64,000 nt of DNA from Hypericibacter sp963696655. Lineage in GTDB: Bacteria; Pseudomonadota; Alphaproteobacteria; Dongiales; Dongiaceae. Position numbers and translations under genes: made by a program. The notes beneath the pieces are model-generated. The model did not search any database. It worked only from the letters and a program-made list of their open reading frames with translations, and was not told the origin of the DNA. Shown here piece after piece: positions 26,509 through 34,875 of the stretch. The stretch is taken from contig CAVOLB010000097.1 in the NCBI GenBank assembly GCA_963696655.1, positions 48,483-112,482 of the forward strand, given 5' to 3'. The first letter of the stretch is position 1. Each line of letters starts with the position of its first letter.

Positions 26509-28068
26509 CTAGGTGGCGAGGGCCCCGGTGGGACCCGCAGTGTGCTGCTTCAGCACCGCGTCCGAGCTGGACGAGATCTCGCTGAGGCTGACCTCGTAGC
26601 CCCAGAGGTCGGCCAGATGGCGCAGCACGGGCTGGATGTCCTCTTCGGCGAGCAGGACATTGTCATAGACCCGGTGCTGCAGCATCAGGCGGCGGTCGCC
26701 GTCGAGATCGACATCGACGATCTCGATCTCGGGCTCTTTCTGCGCGGTGTCGAACTGCCGCGCCAGCGAACTGCGGACCGTCTGGTAGCCGCGCTCGTTA
26801 TGAATCGCCTTCACCACCAGATCCGAGACGCCGTCGTCGACCACGGCGAAAAGCTTCATCTTGCGGATCAAAGCGGGGCTCAGATATTGCCGGATGAAGC
26901 TCTCGTCGCGGTAATTGGCCCAGCCTTCCTTGAGCGTCTCCCAGGGATCGCCATTGCCGGCGAACTGCGGGAACCAGGTCCGGTCCTCGTCGGTGGGCGA
27001 GAGGCAGATGCGCTTGATGTCCTGCATCATGCCGAAGCCCAGCGCATAGGGATTGATGCCGCTGTAGCGCCGGTCGTCGAAATCCGGCTGCAGCACGACA
27101 TTGGTGTGCGAGCTCAGGAACTCGACCATGGCGCCGTCGCCGAGCTGGCCCTTCTCATGGAGCCGGGTCATGGTCTCGTAATGCACCATGGTGGCGCATC
27201 CCTCGTTCATGACCTTGGTCTGCTTCTGCGGATAGAAATACTGTGCGATATGGCGGACGATGCGCAGGATCTCGCGCTGCCAGGGCTTTAGCAGCGGCGC
27301 CTTCTTCTCCAGGAAATAGAGGACGTTCTCCTCGGGCAGGCCCAGGAGCTCGCGGCGCTCGGCCTCGGTGGTCCGGCGCTTGTCGCGCGCCCCGTTCTGG
27401 GGAACCGTGCGCCAGAGGTCGTTATAGGACCGCTCCAGCTCCGCCAGGCGGTCCTGGACGCGCTTCTCCTCGTCGGCCAGCCCGCCGAGCTTGCGGCGCG
27501 GATAGCGGTGGACGCCCTGGGTCATGAGCGCATGGGCGGCGTCGAGCACGCGCTCGACCGCGACCTCGCCATAGCGCGCCTCGCAGCGCGAGATGTAACC
27601 CTTGGCGAACTCCATATAGTCGAGGATGCCGTCCGCGTCGGTCCACTGCCGGAACAGATGGTTGTTCTTGAAGAAGTGGTTGTGGCCGAAGGCGGCGTGC
27701 GCGATCACCAGCGACTGCATCGTCATGGAGTTTTCCTCCATGAGGTAGCTGATGCAGGGGTTGGCGTTGATGACGATCTCATAAGCGAGATTGCGCAGGC
27801 CCCGGCGATAGAGCGTCTCGTCGCGGGCGAAATGCTTGCCGAAGGACCAGTGCAGATACATCAGCGGCATGCCGATCGAGGAATAGACGTCGAGCATCTG
27901 CTCGGCCGTGATCACCTCGATCTGGTTCGGATAGGTGTCGAGCTTGAACTCGCCCAGCGCGATCTCGCTGATCTGGCCGTAGGTATGGCGCAGGGAATCG
28001 AAATCCCAGTCGAAACGGGTGCGCGACTCGCTCTTCTCGCCTTCGAGCAGGACGCTCTCGGAACTCAT
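26509..28068 (-). CDS. ycgB: SpoVR-family protein
   Basis: A 519-residue SpoVR-family protein, the homologue of E. coli YcgB. Typical stretches are R-F-D-W-D-F-D-S-L, the histidine-rich L-V-I-A-H-A-A-F-G-H-N-H-F-F-K-N-N, G-Y-I-S-R-C-E-A-R-Y-G, and N-P-Y-A-L-G-F-G-M-M-Q-D-I-K-R-I. The family is named for a Bacillus spore-cortex gene, but in non-sporulating proteobacteria it belongs to a stationary-phase/stress module with YeaH and PrkA; its biochemistry is unknown. It is the third gene of that module and overlaps yeaH by four bases (ATGA). A soluble cytosolic protein is expected. Confidence 0.93.
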   Translation of the reverse strand: MSSESVLLEGEKSESRTRFDWDFDSLRHTYGQISEIALGEFKLDTYPNQIEVITAEQMLDVYSSIGMPLMYLHWSFGKHFARDETLYRRGLRNLAYEIVINANPCISYLMEENSMTMQSLVIAHAAFGHNHFFKNNHLFRQWTDADGILDYMEFAKGYISRCEARYGEVAVERVLDAAHALMTQGVHRYPRRKLGGLADEEKRVQDRLAELERSYNDLWRTVPQNGARDKRRTTEAERRELLGLPEENVLYFLEKKAPLLKPWQREILRIVRHIAQYFYPQKQTKVMNEGCATMVHYETMTRLHEKGQLGDGAMVEFLSSHTNVVLQPDFDDRRYSGINPYALGFGMMQDIKRICLSPTDEDRTWFPQFAGNGDPWETLKEGWANYRDESFIRQYLSPALIRKMKLFAVVDDGVSDLVVKAIHNERGYQTVRSSLARQFDTAQKEPEIEIVDVDLDGDRRLMLQHRVYDNVLLAEEDIQPVLRHLADLWGYEVSLSEISSSSDAVLKQHTAGPTGALAT

Positions 28069-29357
28069 GACGCCGCCTTTCTGACCGGCTGGTCGCGGGC
28101 GAACAGCTCGCGGAACACCGGGAAGATCTGATTGCGCTTGTTCACCTTGCGCATCGCGATGGGATGGCCCGCGCGGTCGAGGCGCTCATAGGTCCGCCAG
28201 ACCTCGCTGCCGAGGTTGAAGCCGTCCTCCTCGTCGCCGACCTCGAGATAGGCGAAATACTGGCAGAGCGGCAGGATCCTCTTCTCCAGGAGCGCCGCGC
28301 TCTTGGCGTTGTCGCTGGAGAGATTGTCGCCGTCGGAGGCCTGGGCGGCATAGATGTTCCACTGGTCGCGCGGATAGCGCTCCTGCAGCACCCGCAGCAT
28401 CTCCTCCAGCACGGTCGAGACGACCGTGCCGCCGGTCTCGCGGCTGTTGAAGAAGGTCTCCTCGTCCACCTCGCGCGCCACGTGGGTGTGGCGGATGAAC
28501 ACGATCTCGACATTGCGGTAGCGGCGCGACAGGAAGAGATAGAGCAGCTTGTAGAAGCGCTTCGCCAGATCCTTCATATGCTCGGTCATGGAGCCCGAGA
28601 CGTCCATCAGGCAGAACATGACGGCGCTGGCGACCGGCTGGGGCACCATCTCGAAGCGGTTGTAGCGGACATCCACCGGATCGATGAAGGGCACGCGCTT
28701 GGCGCGCCGGCGCTGCCGGTCGAGCTCGAGCTCCAGCTCGCGGCGGCGATCGAGAGTCTCCTCGCTGTCGTCCAGCAGGTCGAGCTCGGCCTCGAGGGCC
28801 GCGATCTCGGCGGGCCGGGGGCGCTTGAGCGCGATGCGGCGCGACAGGCTGTTGCGCATGGTGCGCACGAGGTTGAGGTTGGTGGCCGCCCCCGAGACCG
28901 AATAGCCGGCGCGGCGGGGCAGGAAGCTCTCGGCCTTCTTCAGCTGCTTGCGCAGGAGATCGGGCAGCTCGAGATCCTCGAGGAAGAGATCGAGGAACTC
29001 GTCCTGGGTCAGGACGAACTGGAAGGCATCCTCGCCCTCGCCGTCCGCCGAAGCCTCGCGGCCGCGGCCGCCCTGGCCGCCCTGGGGCCGCGGGATGCGG
29101 TCGCCCTCGACATATTCGTGATTGCCCGGCACGACGTGGGTGTGCTCGCCCGACTTGCCGGAATGGTAGAGCTGCGGCTCGTTGATCCCGTCGCGGCGGA
29201 TCTTGATCTTGCCGCCGCCATTGAGATCGGCGACGGAGCTCTTTCCGGTGGCTTCGCGGACCGCATCGGCGATCTGCTCACGCGCCCGGCGGATGAAACG
29301 CTGGCGGTTCGCGAGGCTCTTGCCCCGGGGATTGAGCCGCCTGTCGATGATGTCCAT
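28065..29357 (-). CDS. yeaH: YeaH/YhbH-family protein (DUF444, VWA-like)
   Basis: This 430-residue DUF444 protein begins MDIIDRRLNPRGKSLANRQR, the family start. A basic/polar region follows, with H-V-V-P-G-N-H-E-Y. A C-terminal von Willebrand factor A-like domain has the metal-site pattern F-C-L-M-D-V-S-G-S-M (D-x-S-x-S) and IFIRHTHVAREVDEETFF. VWA proteins next to AAA-type ATPases often act as adaptors, which fits a role with PrkA. It lies 15 bp after prkA and overlaps the SpoVR gene, so the three form one operon. Confidence 0.93.
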   Translation of the reverse strand: MDIIDRRLNPRGKSLANRQRFIRRAREQIADAVREATGKSSVADLNGGGKIKIRRDGINEPQLYHSGKSGEHTHVVPGNHEYVEGDRIPRPQGGQGGRGREASADGEGEDAFQFVLTQDEFLDLFLEDLELPDLLRKQLKKAESFLPRRAGYSVSGAATNLNLVRTMRNSLSRRIALKRPRPAEIAALEAELDLLDDSEETLDRRRELELELDRQRRRAKRVPFIDPVDVRYNRFEMVPQPVASAVMFCLMDVSGSMTEHMKDLAKRFYKLLYLFLSRRYRNVEIVFIRHTHVAREVDEETFFNSRETGGTVVSTVLEEMLRVLQERYPRDQWNIYAAQASDGDNLSSDNAKSAALLEKRILPLCQYFAYLEVGDEEDGFNLGSEVWRTYERLDRAGHPIAMRKVNKRNQIFPVFRELFARDQPVRKAAS

Positions 29358-29372
29358 GGGCCTGCCTGCCGG

Positions 29373-31319
29373 TCACCCGGCTTGTTTGACGCGCATATAC
29401 CATTCGACGAGGCGCCGCACCTGGCGTTCCGTGTAGCCGCGCGTCATCATGCGCTGCACGAACTCGGTGTGCTTCTTCGCGGTCTCGTTTTCCTTCTTGC
29501 TGCCGAAGCTGATCACCGGCAGCAGGTCCTCGACCTGGCTGAACATGCGCCGCTCGATGACCTCGCGCAGCTTCTCGTAGGAGGTCCATGACGGGTTCCT
29601 GCCGCCGTTGGAGGCCCGCGCGCGCAGCGCGAACTTCACCACCTCGTTGCGGAAATCCTTCGGGTTGGCGATGCCGGCCGGCTTCTCGATCTTGGTCAGC
29701 TCCTGGTTCAGGAGCTCGCGGTCCAGCATCTGGCCCGTGTCGGGGTCCTTGAAGTCCTGATGCTCGATCCAGGCGTCGGCATAGTCGACATAGCGGTCGA
29801 ACAGGTTCTGGCCGTAGTCGCTGTAGGATTCGAGATAGGCCTTCTGGATCTCGTTGCCGATGAACTCGGCATAGCGCGGGGCCAGCTCGGCCTTGATGAA
29901 CTCGAGATAGCGCTTCTCGACATCGTCGGCGAACTGCTCGCGCTTGATCGCCTGCTCGAGCATGTACATCAGATGGACCGGATCGGCGCCGACCTCGGTG
30001 TTGTCGTAGTTGAAGGTCGCCGACAGGACCTTGAAGCCGAAGCGGGTGGAGATCCCGTCCATGCCCTCGTCCACGCCGGCCGCGTCGCGATATTCCTGCA
30101 TCGACTTGGCGTGCGGGTCGGTCTCCTTGAGGCTCTCGCCGTCATAGACGCGCATCTTGGAATAGAGATTGGAATTCTCGTGGACGCGCAGGCGCGACAG
30201 GACCGAGAAGCGGGCCAGCATCTCCATCGTCGCCGGCGCGCAGGGCGCTTCCGCCAGCTCGCTGGTGCGGATGAGCTTCTGATAGATCTTCTGCTCCTCC
30301 GTGACGCGCAGGCAGTAGGGGACCTTGATCACGCAGACGCGGTCGATGAAGGCCTCGTTGTTCTTGTTGTTCTTGAAGGTCTGCCACTCGGCCTCGTTCG
30401 AATGGGCCAGGATCACGCCCTGGAAGGGAATGGCGCCGATATTCTCGGTGCCGACATAGTTGCCCTCCTGGGTCGCCGTCAGCAGCGGATGCAGGATCTT
30501 GATCGGCGCCTTGAACATCTCGACGAATTCGAGCAGGCCCTGGGTGGTGCGGTTGAGGCCGCCCGAATAGGCATAGGCGTCGGTGTCGTTCTGGCTGTGC
30601 AGCTCGAGCATCCGGATGTCGACCTTGCCGACCAGGCTGGAAATGTCCTGGTTGTTCTCGTCGCCGGGCTCGGTCTTGGCGATGCCGATCTGCCGCAGCC
30701 GCGACGGATAGACCTTGGCGACGCTGAACTTCTGGATGTCGCCCTTGAACTCGTCCAGGCGCTTGACCGCCCAGGGCGAGAGCAGGCCGGTCAGGCGCCG
30801 GCGGGGGATGTTGAACTGTTCCTCGAGGGTCGGCCCCATCTGCTCCGGGTCGAACAGGCCGAGCGGGCTTTCCAGGACCGGGCTCAGCTGGCTGCCGGCT
30901 TTCAGCACATAGATCGGCATGCGCTCCATCAGGAGCTTCAGCCGCTCGGCCAGCGAGGACTTGCCGCCGCCGACGGGCCCGAGGAGATAGAGGATCTGCT
31001 TGCGCTCTTCGAGGCCCTGGGCCGCGAAGCGGAAGAAGTTCACGATCCGCTCGATCGTCTCTTCCATGCCGTAGAACTCGGCGAAGGCGGGATAGGTCTT
31101 GATGGTCCGGTTCATGAAGATGCGGCCGAGGCGGGCATCTTTCGCGGTGTCGATCACCTCCGGCTCGCCGATGGCGGCGACCATGCGTTCCGCGGCGGTG
31201 GCGTGCGCGGTCGGGTCCGCGCGGCACAGCTCGAGATAATCGAGCAATGGCATGTCGTGCTCGCGGCGGCTTTCGTAATTCTGCAAGGAACGCGAAAAGA
31301 TGTTTTCGACAACGCCCAT
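29373..31319 (-). CDS. prkA: PrkA-family serine protein kinase / AAA+ protein
   Basis: A 648-residue PrkA (E. coli YeaG) homologue. An N-terminal AAA-type ATPase has Walker A G-P-V-G-G-G-K-S-S at 114-122, followed by the PrkA C-terminal kinase-like domain (Y-L-E-F-I-K-A-E-L, N-P-S-W-T-S-Y-E-K-L). Some PrkA proteins phosphorylate substrates; others have Lon-like protease activity. In enterobacteria it acts in nitrogen- or stationary-phase stress. It is the first gene of the PrkA-YeaH-SpoVR operon, whose promoter should lie in the long non-coding region 31320-32253. No promoter motif was identified with confidence. Confidence 0.95.
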   Translation of the reverse strand: MGVVENIFSRSLQNYESRREHDMPLLDYLELCRADPTAHATAAERMVAAIGEPEVIDTAKDARLGRIFMNRTIKTYPAFAEFYGMEETIERIVNFFRFAAQGLEERKQILYLLGPVGGGKSSLAERLKLLMERMPIYVLKAGSQLSPVLESPLGLFDPEQMGPTLEEQFNIPRRRLTGLLSPWAVKRLDEFKGDIQKFSVAKVYPSRLRQIGIAKTEPGDENNQDISSLVGKVDIRMLELHSQNDTDAYAYSGGLNRTTQGLLEFVEMFKAPIKILHPLLTATQEGNYVGTENIGAIPFQGVILAHSNEAEWQTFKNNKNNEAFIDRVCVIKVPYCLRVTEEQKIYQKLIRTSELAEAPCAPATMEMLARFSVLSRLRVHENSNLYSKMRVYDGESLKETDPHAKSMQEYRDAAGVDEGMDGISTRFGFKVLSATFNYDNTEVGADPVHLMYMLEQAIKREQFADDVEKRYLEFIKAELAPRYAEFIGNEIQKAYLESYSDYGQNLFDRYVDYADAWIEHQDFKDPDTGQMLDRELLNQELTKIEKPAGIANPKDFRNEVVKFALRARASNGGRNPSWTSYEKLREVIERRMFSQVEDLLPVISFGSKKENETAKKHTEFVQRMMTRGYTERQVRRLVEWYMRVKQAG

Positions 31320-32253
31320 CGGATTCTCCTCAGATCACCGGTCTAAAGGCCGCTCTGCAGGCTGGCCAAGTGGCGAAGGGCTGTGCCGTTTGCCGCGTCT
31401 GGGTGATCGATGGGTCTTCTTGGCCGCGATGGCCGCCCGCGCTACGTCGCCGTGCGCTTTCATCGGTCTCGAGTGCGTCACTCGTGCACCGTGGAGCAAT
31501 CTGGTCGGGGTCACGCCAATCTGGGGCATGAAACCTTGGCTCCCTATCCGGCTCGCCCTTCGTTCGGGTCAATCCCGTCAGTGCCTCCGGATGTGGTTAA
31601 TGATGCGCGACAGTGGTTAACAAAACCCCTTAACGCGTCCGCCTATTGCATCGTTCCGGAGTGTCGGCGGCCCGGCCTGAGGCGGCCCGCGGCACACCCG
31701 GCTAACTGAGACGGCCATGGATTCATCCGCTCGAATCAGACATGTGAGCGTAAATCCTAATAACCCATATAAAGAAGAAGGGGTTCCGTCCGAGTCGGTC
31801 AAGCTGCAAATCGAAATATTTTTATTGCCTGGGAACCGGTTGCACGGCGCGCACCGGTTCGCGTCGCGATCAGAGAACCGCTGCGACGCTTCCAAAAGCC
31901 GGTGCCGTGCCAATGACATCGTCGGATATGTCGGCGCTCGATCGCCGACCTTTCTTCCGCCGAGGGCGGAAATGGGGGCCGTTCATGATCAACACGGCGT
32001 CATGCCTCAAATCCTGCGCGACCGAAATCGTCGCCTGTTACACAAAGCGACATGGAGCGGAGATATTCCGAATTAGAGAATGAATATGCGGCATTAGGGA
32101 ATGAACATGCGCAAAAGCTCCCGCGTGCCGCCGCCATCGACAGGGCGCGGATCGGCGCTGTCCTGGCGCGGCTCCGCGCGGCAACGTCCCTCGAAGATCC
32201 ATCGCCCCTTCCTCGATCCTCGACGTCATCGGAGCGGGAAAATCGCGAGCCCG
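31320..32253. other. 0.93-kb non-coding region between divergent prkA and the LacI-controlled importer
   Basis: No supported gene. Small frames (for example 31717-32076) have no family-like sequence and no ribosome site. The region is visibly richer in A/T than its surroundings. It holds GTGGTTAA twice, exactly 20 bp apart (31593-31600, 31613-31620), then TTAAC at 31630, and ACCGGTT twice, 18 bp apart (31835-31841, 31853-31859). These may be regulator sites for prkA. Confidence 0.5.
31593..31620. repeat. direct repeat GTGGTTAA with 20-bp period
   Basis: Two copies of GTGGTTAA start at 31593 and 31613, about two helical turns apart, roughly 275 bp upstream of the prkA start. The spacing suits binding of a regulator dimer or two monomers on one face of the DNA. 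No known consensus was matched. Confidence 0.4.
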
Positions 32254-32287
32254 TTGACTCGCTGGACCGCCAAGTTTAACGTTACAC
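32254..32287 (+). promoter_or_regulatory. promoter and LacI-family operator of the amino-acid importer
   Basis: TTGACT (32254-32259), a 17-bp spacer and TAACGT (32277-32282) form a promoter. AGTTTAACGTTACAC (32273-32287), with the perfect core TAACGTTA, covers the -10. The identical 15-mer occurs at 36076-36090 before the DapA-like gene, with a LacI-family regulator encoded between them. Confidence 0.7.
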
Positions 32288-32377
32288 TAAATCGATCCGA
32301 AACGACGCCGGCAGGAGGGTGGTCCCGTCCGGCTCGTCCAGGATCGGGAAAAACACAAATCCGGAGGAGGGGTGCCG

Positions 32378-33247
32378 ATGTCGAAACTCAACGAAACGAA
32401 GCTCAATGGATCGGTCTCGCGGCGCAAGTTCGTGGCGGGCGCCGCGGCTGCGGTGGCCGTCGCCGCCGCCAGCAGACCGGCCCTGTCGGCCGACCTGCTC
32501 GCCGAGATCAAGAAGCGCGGCTACATGCGCGTCGGTGCCTTCAGCATCCCGCCCGAGAGCTGGATCGATATCGGGTCGGGCGAATGGATGGGAATCGATG
32601 CCGACTTCACCAAGGCGATCGGCAAGTCGATCGGCGTGGAGGTCGATCCGGTCATCCTGACCCATTCGGCCCTCGCACCGGCCCTGCAGTCGGGTCGCGT
32701 CGACACGATCGTCGGGCTCTATCGCACCGAAGAGCGCAAGAAAGTCATGGCCTACAACGAACTGCCGTTCTGGTACGGCGTCGACGTCTTGATCGCCAGG
32801 AAAGACGACGCATCGATCAAATCCTTCGCGGACATGAAGGGCAAGACGCTGGGCACGGTGCGTGGCTCCGCGCAGGAACTGGAAGCCACGAAGCTCCAGG
32901 AGAAGTTCGGGGTGGGCGATATCCGCAAGTATGAATTGGCCGATCCGATGCTGATGGATCTGAAGGCCGGTCGCGTCGATGCGGCGATCTGGTGGGGCTA
33001 CACCTTCGACTATGCGGTGATCCAGAATCCGAGCTACGACCTCAAGGTGGTCGAATATATGCCGCCGGAATATCTCGGCAGCGACATGCTGCCCGGCACT
33101 TTCTTCGTCTTCGCCAAGGAAGGCACCGGCTCGCTGATCAAGGCGTTCGATGCCGAGATCAAGCGGCTGCTCGATGGCGGCGAAGGCAAGACCATCATGG
33201 CGAAATACGGACTGACGAGCCCGGCCTATCTGACCGGAAAGATGTAA
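32378..33247 (+). CDS. amino-acid ABC transporter, substrate-binding protein (SBP_bac_3)
   Basis: A 289-residue periplasmic protein with a Tat-type signal (S-R-R-K-F-V-A-G-A-A-A, then an alanine/valine core; cleavage near A-L-S-A). The mature part shows the SBP_bac_3 fold of polar amino-acid importers: L-L-A-E-I-K-K-R-G-Y-M-R-V-G, G-I-D-A-D-F-T-K-A-I-G, K-S-F-A-D-M-K-G-K-T-L-G-T-V-R-G-S. The ATG at 32378 is chosen because GGAGGAGG ends 7 bases before it; a GTG at 32372 is also in frame. It is expressed from the operator-controlled promoter at 32254-32287. A terminator follows its stop, separating it from the permease. Confidence 0.92.
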   Translation: MSKLNETKLNGSVSRRKFVAGAAAAVAVAAASRPALSADLLAEIKKRGYMRVGAFSIPPESWIDIGSGEWMGIDADFTKAIGKSIGVEVDPVILTHSALAPALQSGRVDTIVGLYRTEERKKVMAYNELPFWYGVDVLIARKDDASIKSFADMKGKTLGTVRGSAQELEATKLQEKFGVGDIRKYELADPMLMDLKAGRVDAAIWWGYTFDYAVIQNPSYDLKVVEYMPPEYLGSDMLPGTFFVFAKEGTGSLIKAFDAEIKRLLDGGEGKTIMAKYGLTSPAYLTGKM

Positions 33248-33277
33248 TCTCGCTTCAGCAACGAGACCGCTCGTGAC

Positions 33278-33315
33278 GGGGTGTGGCGGTCGCAAGCCGC
33301 CACCCCTCTTTTTTT
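33278..33315 (+). terminator. intra-operon terminator between binding protein and permease
   Basis: GTGGCGG (33283-33289) pairs with CCGCCAC (33297-33303), extended past a one-base bulge by GGG/CCC, and is followed by seven T (33309-33315). It lies 30 bp after the binding-protein stop and about 28 bp before the permease ATG. Partial read-through would give excess binding protein over permease. Confidence 0.8.
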
Positions 33316-33342
33316 GACGCTGCCCGGCTGGCCGGCTTTGCG

Positions 33343-33996
33343 ATGACCGACTTCTTCACCTTCGCCCTGACCTATCTGCCCTATGTCGCGAAGGGCATCA
33401 TCATCACGGCCGAGCTGACGGCGCTGTCGCTGCTGGGCAGCCTGCTGCTGGGCTTGCTGGGCGCCCTCGCCAAGAGTTCGAGGCAACGTCCCTGGCGCTG
33501 GCTCGGCAATATCTATGTCGAGGTCATCCGCGGCACGCCCGCGCTGCTGCAGATCTTCCTGATCTATTTCGGGCTCGCCTCCTATGGCGTGCGGCTCGAT
33601 CCCTTCAGCGCCGCGGTGATCACGCTTTCGATTCTCGGCGGCGCCTATGTCACCGAGATCATCCGTGCCGGCATCGAGGCGGTCGATCGCGGCCAAGTGG
33701 AGGCCGCGACCAGCCTCGGCATGTCGCCGGTGCAGATCATGCGCCGGATCGTCCTGCCGCAGGCCTCGGTCATGATGCTGCCGCCCTTCACGAACTACCT
33801 GATCTCGCTGATCAAGGACACTTCGCTGGCGCTCACCATCTCGGTACCGGAGATCATGTACCGGTCCTATGACGTGGCGAGCCAGACCTTCCGCAGCATG
33901 GATATCTATCTGGTGGCCGGCATGATCTATCTCGCCATCTGCATCCCCTTGTCCCGGCTCGCGCGCCGGCTCGAGCTCCGGCGGCCGCCGCGATGA
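33343..33996 (+). CDS. amino-acid ABC transporter permease (HisM/GlnP type)
   Basis: A 217-residue permease with about five helices. The family features E-V-I-R-G-T-P-A-L-L-Q-I-F-L-I-Y-F-G and the EAA loop G-Q-V-E-A-A-T-S-L-G-M-S-P-V-Q, followed by I-V-L-P-Q-A, are present. The ATG at 33343 gives the usual start M-T-D-F-F; an in-frame GTG at 33283 lies in the terminator stem and is rejected. Only one permease gene is present, so the channel is probably a homodimer. It overlaps the ATPase gene by ATGA. Confidence 0.92.
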   Translation: MTDFFTFALTYLPYVAKGIIITAELTALSLLGSLLLGLLGALAKSSRQRPWRWLGNIYVEVIRGTPALLQIFLIYFGLASYGVRLDPFSAAVITLSILGGAYVTEIIRAGIEAVDRGQVEAATSLGMSPVQIMRRIVLPQASVMMLPPFTNYLISLIKDTSLALTISVPEIMYRSYDVASQTFRSMDIYLVAGMIYLAICIPLSRLARRLELRRPPR

Positions 33997-34751
33997 GCGA
34001 TGTCCTGGTCCTCGAAGGCCTGGTCAAGCGCTTCGGCACCCATACGGTGCTGGACGGCGTCGATCTGGCGGTGAGGGATGGCGAGACGGTGGCGATCATC
34101 GGTCCTTCGGGGTCGGGCAAATCGACCCTGTTGCGCTGCGTGAACCGGCTCGAAGAACCGTCGGGCGGTCGCGTCCTCTTCCAGGGCGAGCCGGTCGTGC
34201 CGGGCCCCAAGCTGCGGGCCATGCGGGCGCGGATGGGCATGGTGTTCCAGCATTTCAATCTCTTCACCCACATGTCCGTGCTGGCGAACGTGATCGAGGC
34301 CCCGGTGCAGGTGCTGAAGCTGTCCCGGGCCGAGGCGGAGGCCCGGGGCCGCGATCTCTTGGCGCGGGTGGGTCTCGCCGACAAGAGCCAGGCGTTTCCT
34401 TCGCAGCTCTCGGGCGGCCAGAAGCAGCGCGTGGCGATCGCACGCTCGCTGGCCATGGAGCCGAAATTGCTGCTGCTGGACGAGATCACCTCCGCACTCG
34501 ACCCCGAGCTGGTGGGCGAGGTGCTGCAGGTGATCCGGGGGCTGGCGAAGCAGGGGATGACCATGCTGATCGTGACCCATGAGATGGGTTTCGCCCGCGA
34601 GGTCGCCGACCGGGTCGTCTTCATGGATGGCGGGCGGATCGTCGAGCAAGGGCCGCCGGATGCGCTGTTCGCCCGGCCCAAAAGCGACCGGCTGCAGCTC
34701 TTCCTGCGGGCGGTGCTGGATCGGACCCCGCTCGAGGCCGCCAACGGATAG
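33993..34751 (+). CDS. amino-acid ABC transporter ATPase
   Basis: A 252-residue ATPase of the GlnQ/HisP type. Walker A is G-P-S-G-S-G-K-S-T, Q-loop M-V-F-Q-H-F-N-L-F-T-H-M, signature LSGGQKQR, and Walker B L-L-L-D-E-I-T-S-A-L-D-P. The family's T-H-E-M-G-F-A-R-E-V-A-D is conserved. It overlaps the permease start-stop and completes the importer. The LacI-family gene follows after about 125 bp. Confidence 0.94.
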   Translation: MSDVLVLEGLVKRFGTHTVLDGVDLAVRDGETVAIIGPSGSGKSTLLRCVNRLEEPSGGRVLFQGEPVVPGPKLRAMRARMGMVFQHFNLFTHMSVLANVIEAPVQVLKLSRAEAEARGRDLLARVGLADKSQAFPSQLSGGQKQRVAIARSLAMEPKLLLLDEITSALDPELVGEVLQVIRGLAKQGMTMLIVTHEMGFAREVADRVVFMDGGRIVEQGPPDALFARPKSDRLQLFLRAVLDRTPLEAANG

Positions 34752-34875
34752 GGGGCGCTTGCCCCGCCGCCGGTGCGCAAAGGCCGGCCCCCTGCAGCGC
34801 GGGCCTGCGTGACTCGCTATGATCGGGTCTCGACTCCGAAAGGACTCCCCCCAACCCCGGCTTCGGCCACCCCGG

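Noticed and set aside
26464..27291. plus-strand frames opposite the SpoVR, YeaH and PrkA genes (26.5-31.3 kb)
   Set aside because: The minus-strand proteins are highly conserved families in the expected order; plus-strand frames show only repetitive hydrophobic/charged composition.
31350..31380. sigma54 promoter for prkA
   Set aside because: No GG-N10-GC arrangement could be found on the minus strand near the prkA start.
31617..31634. CtrA-like pair TTAA...TTAAC
   Set aside because: Spacer is 9 bases instead of the 7 of the CtrA consensus.
31717..32076. 119-codon frame in the long intergenic block
   Set aside because: No ribosome site, no recognisable domain, and unusual amino-acid composition for this genome.
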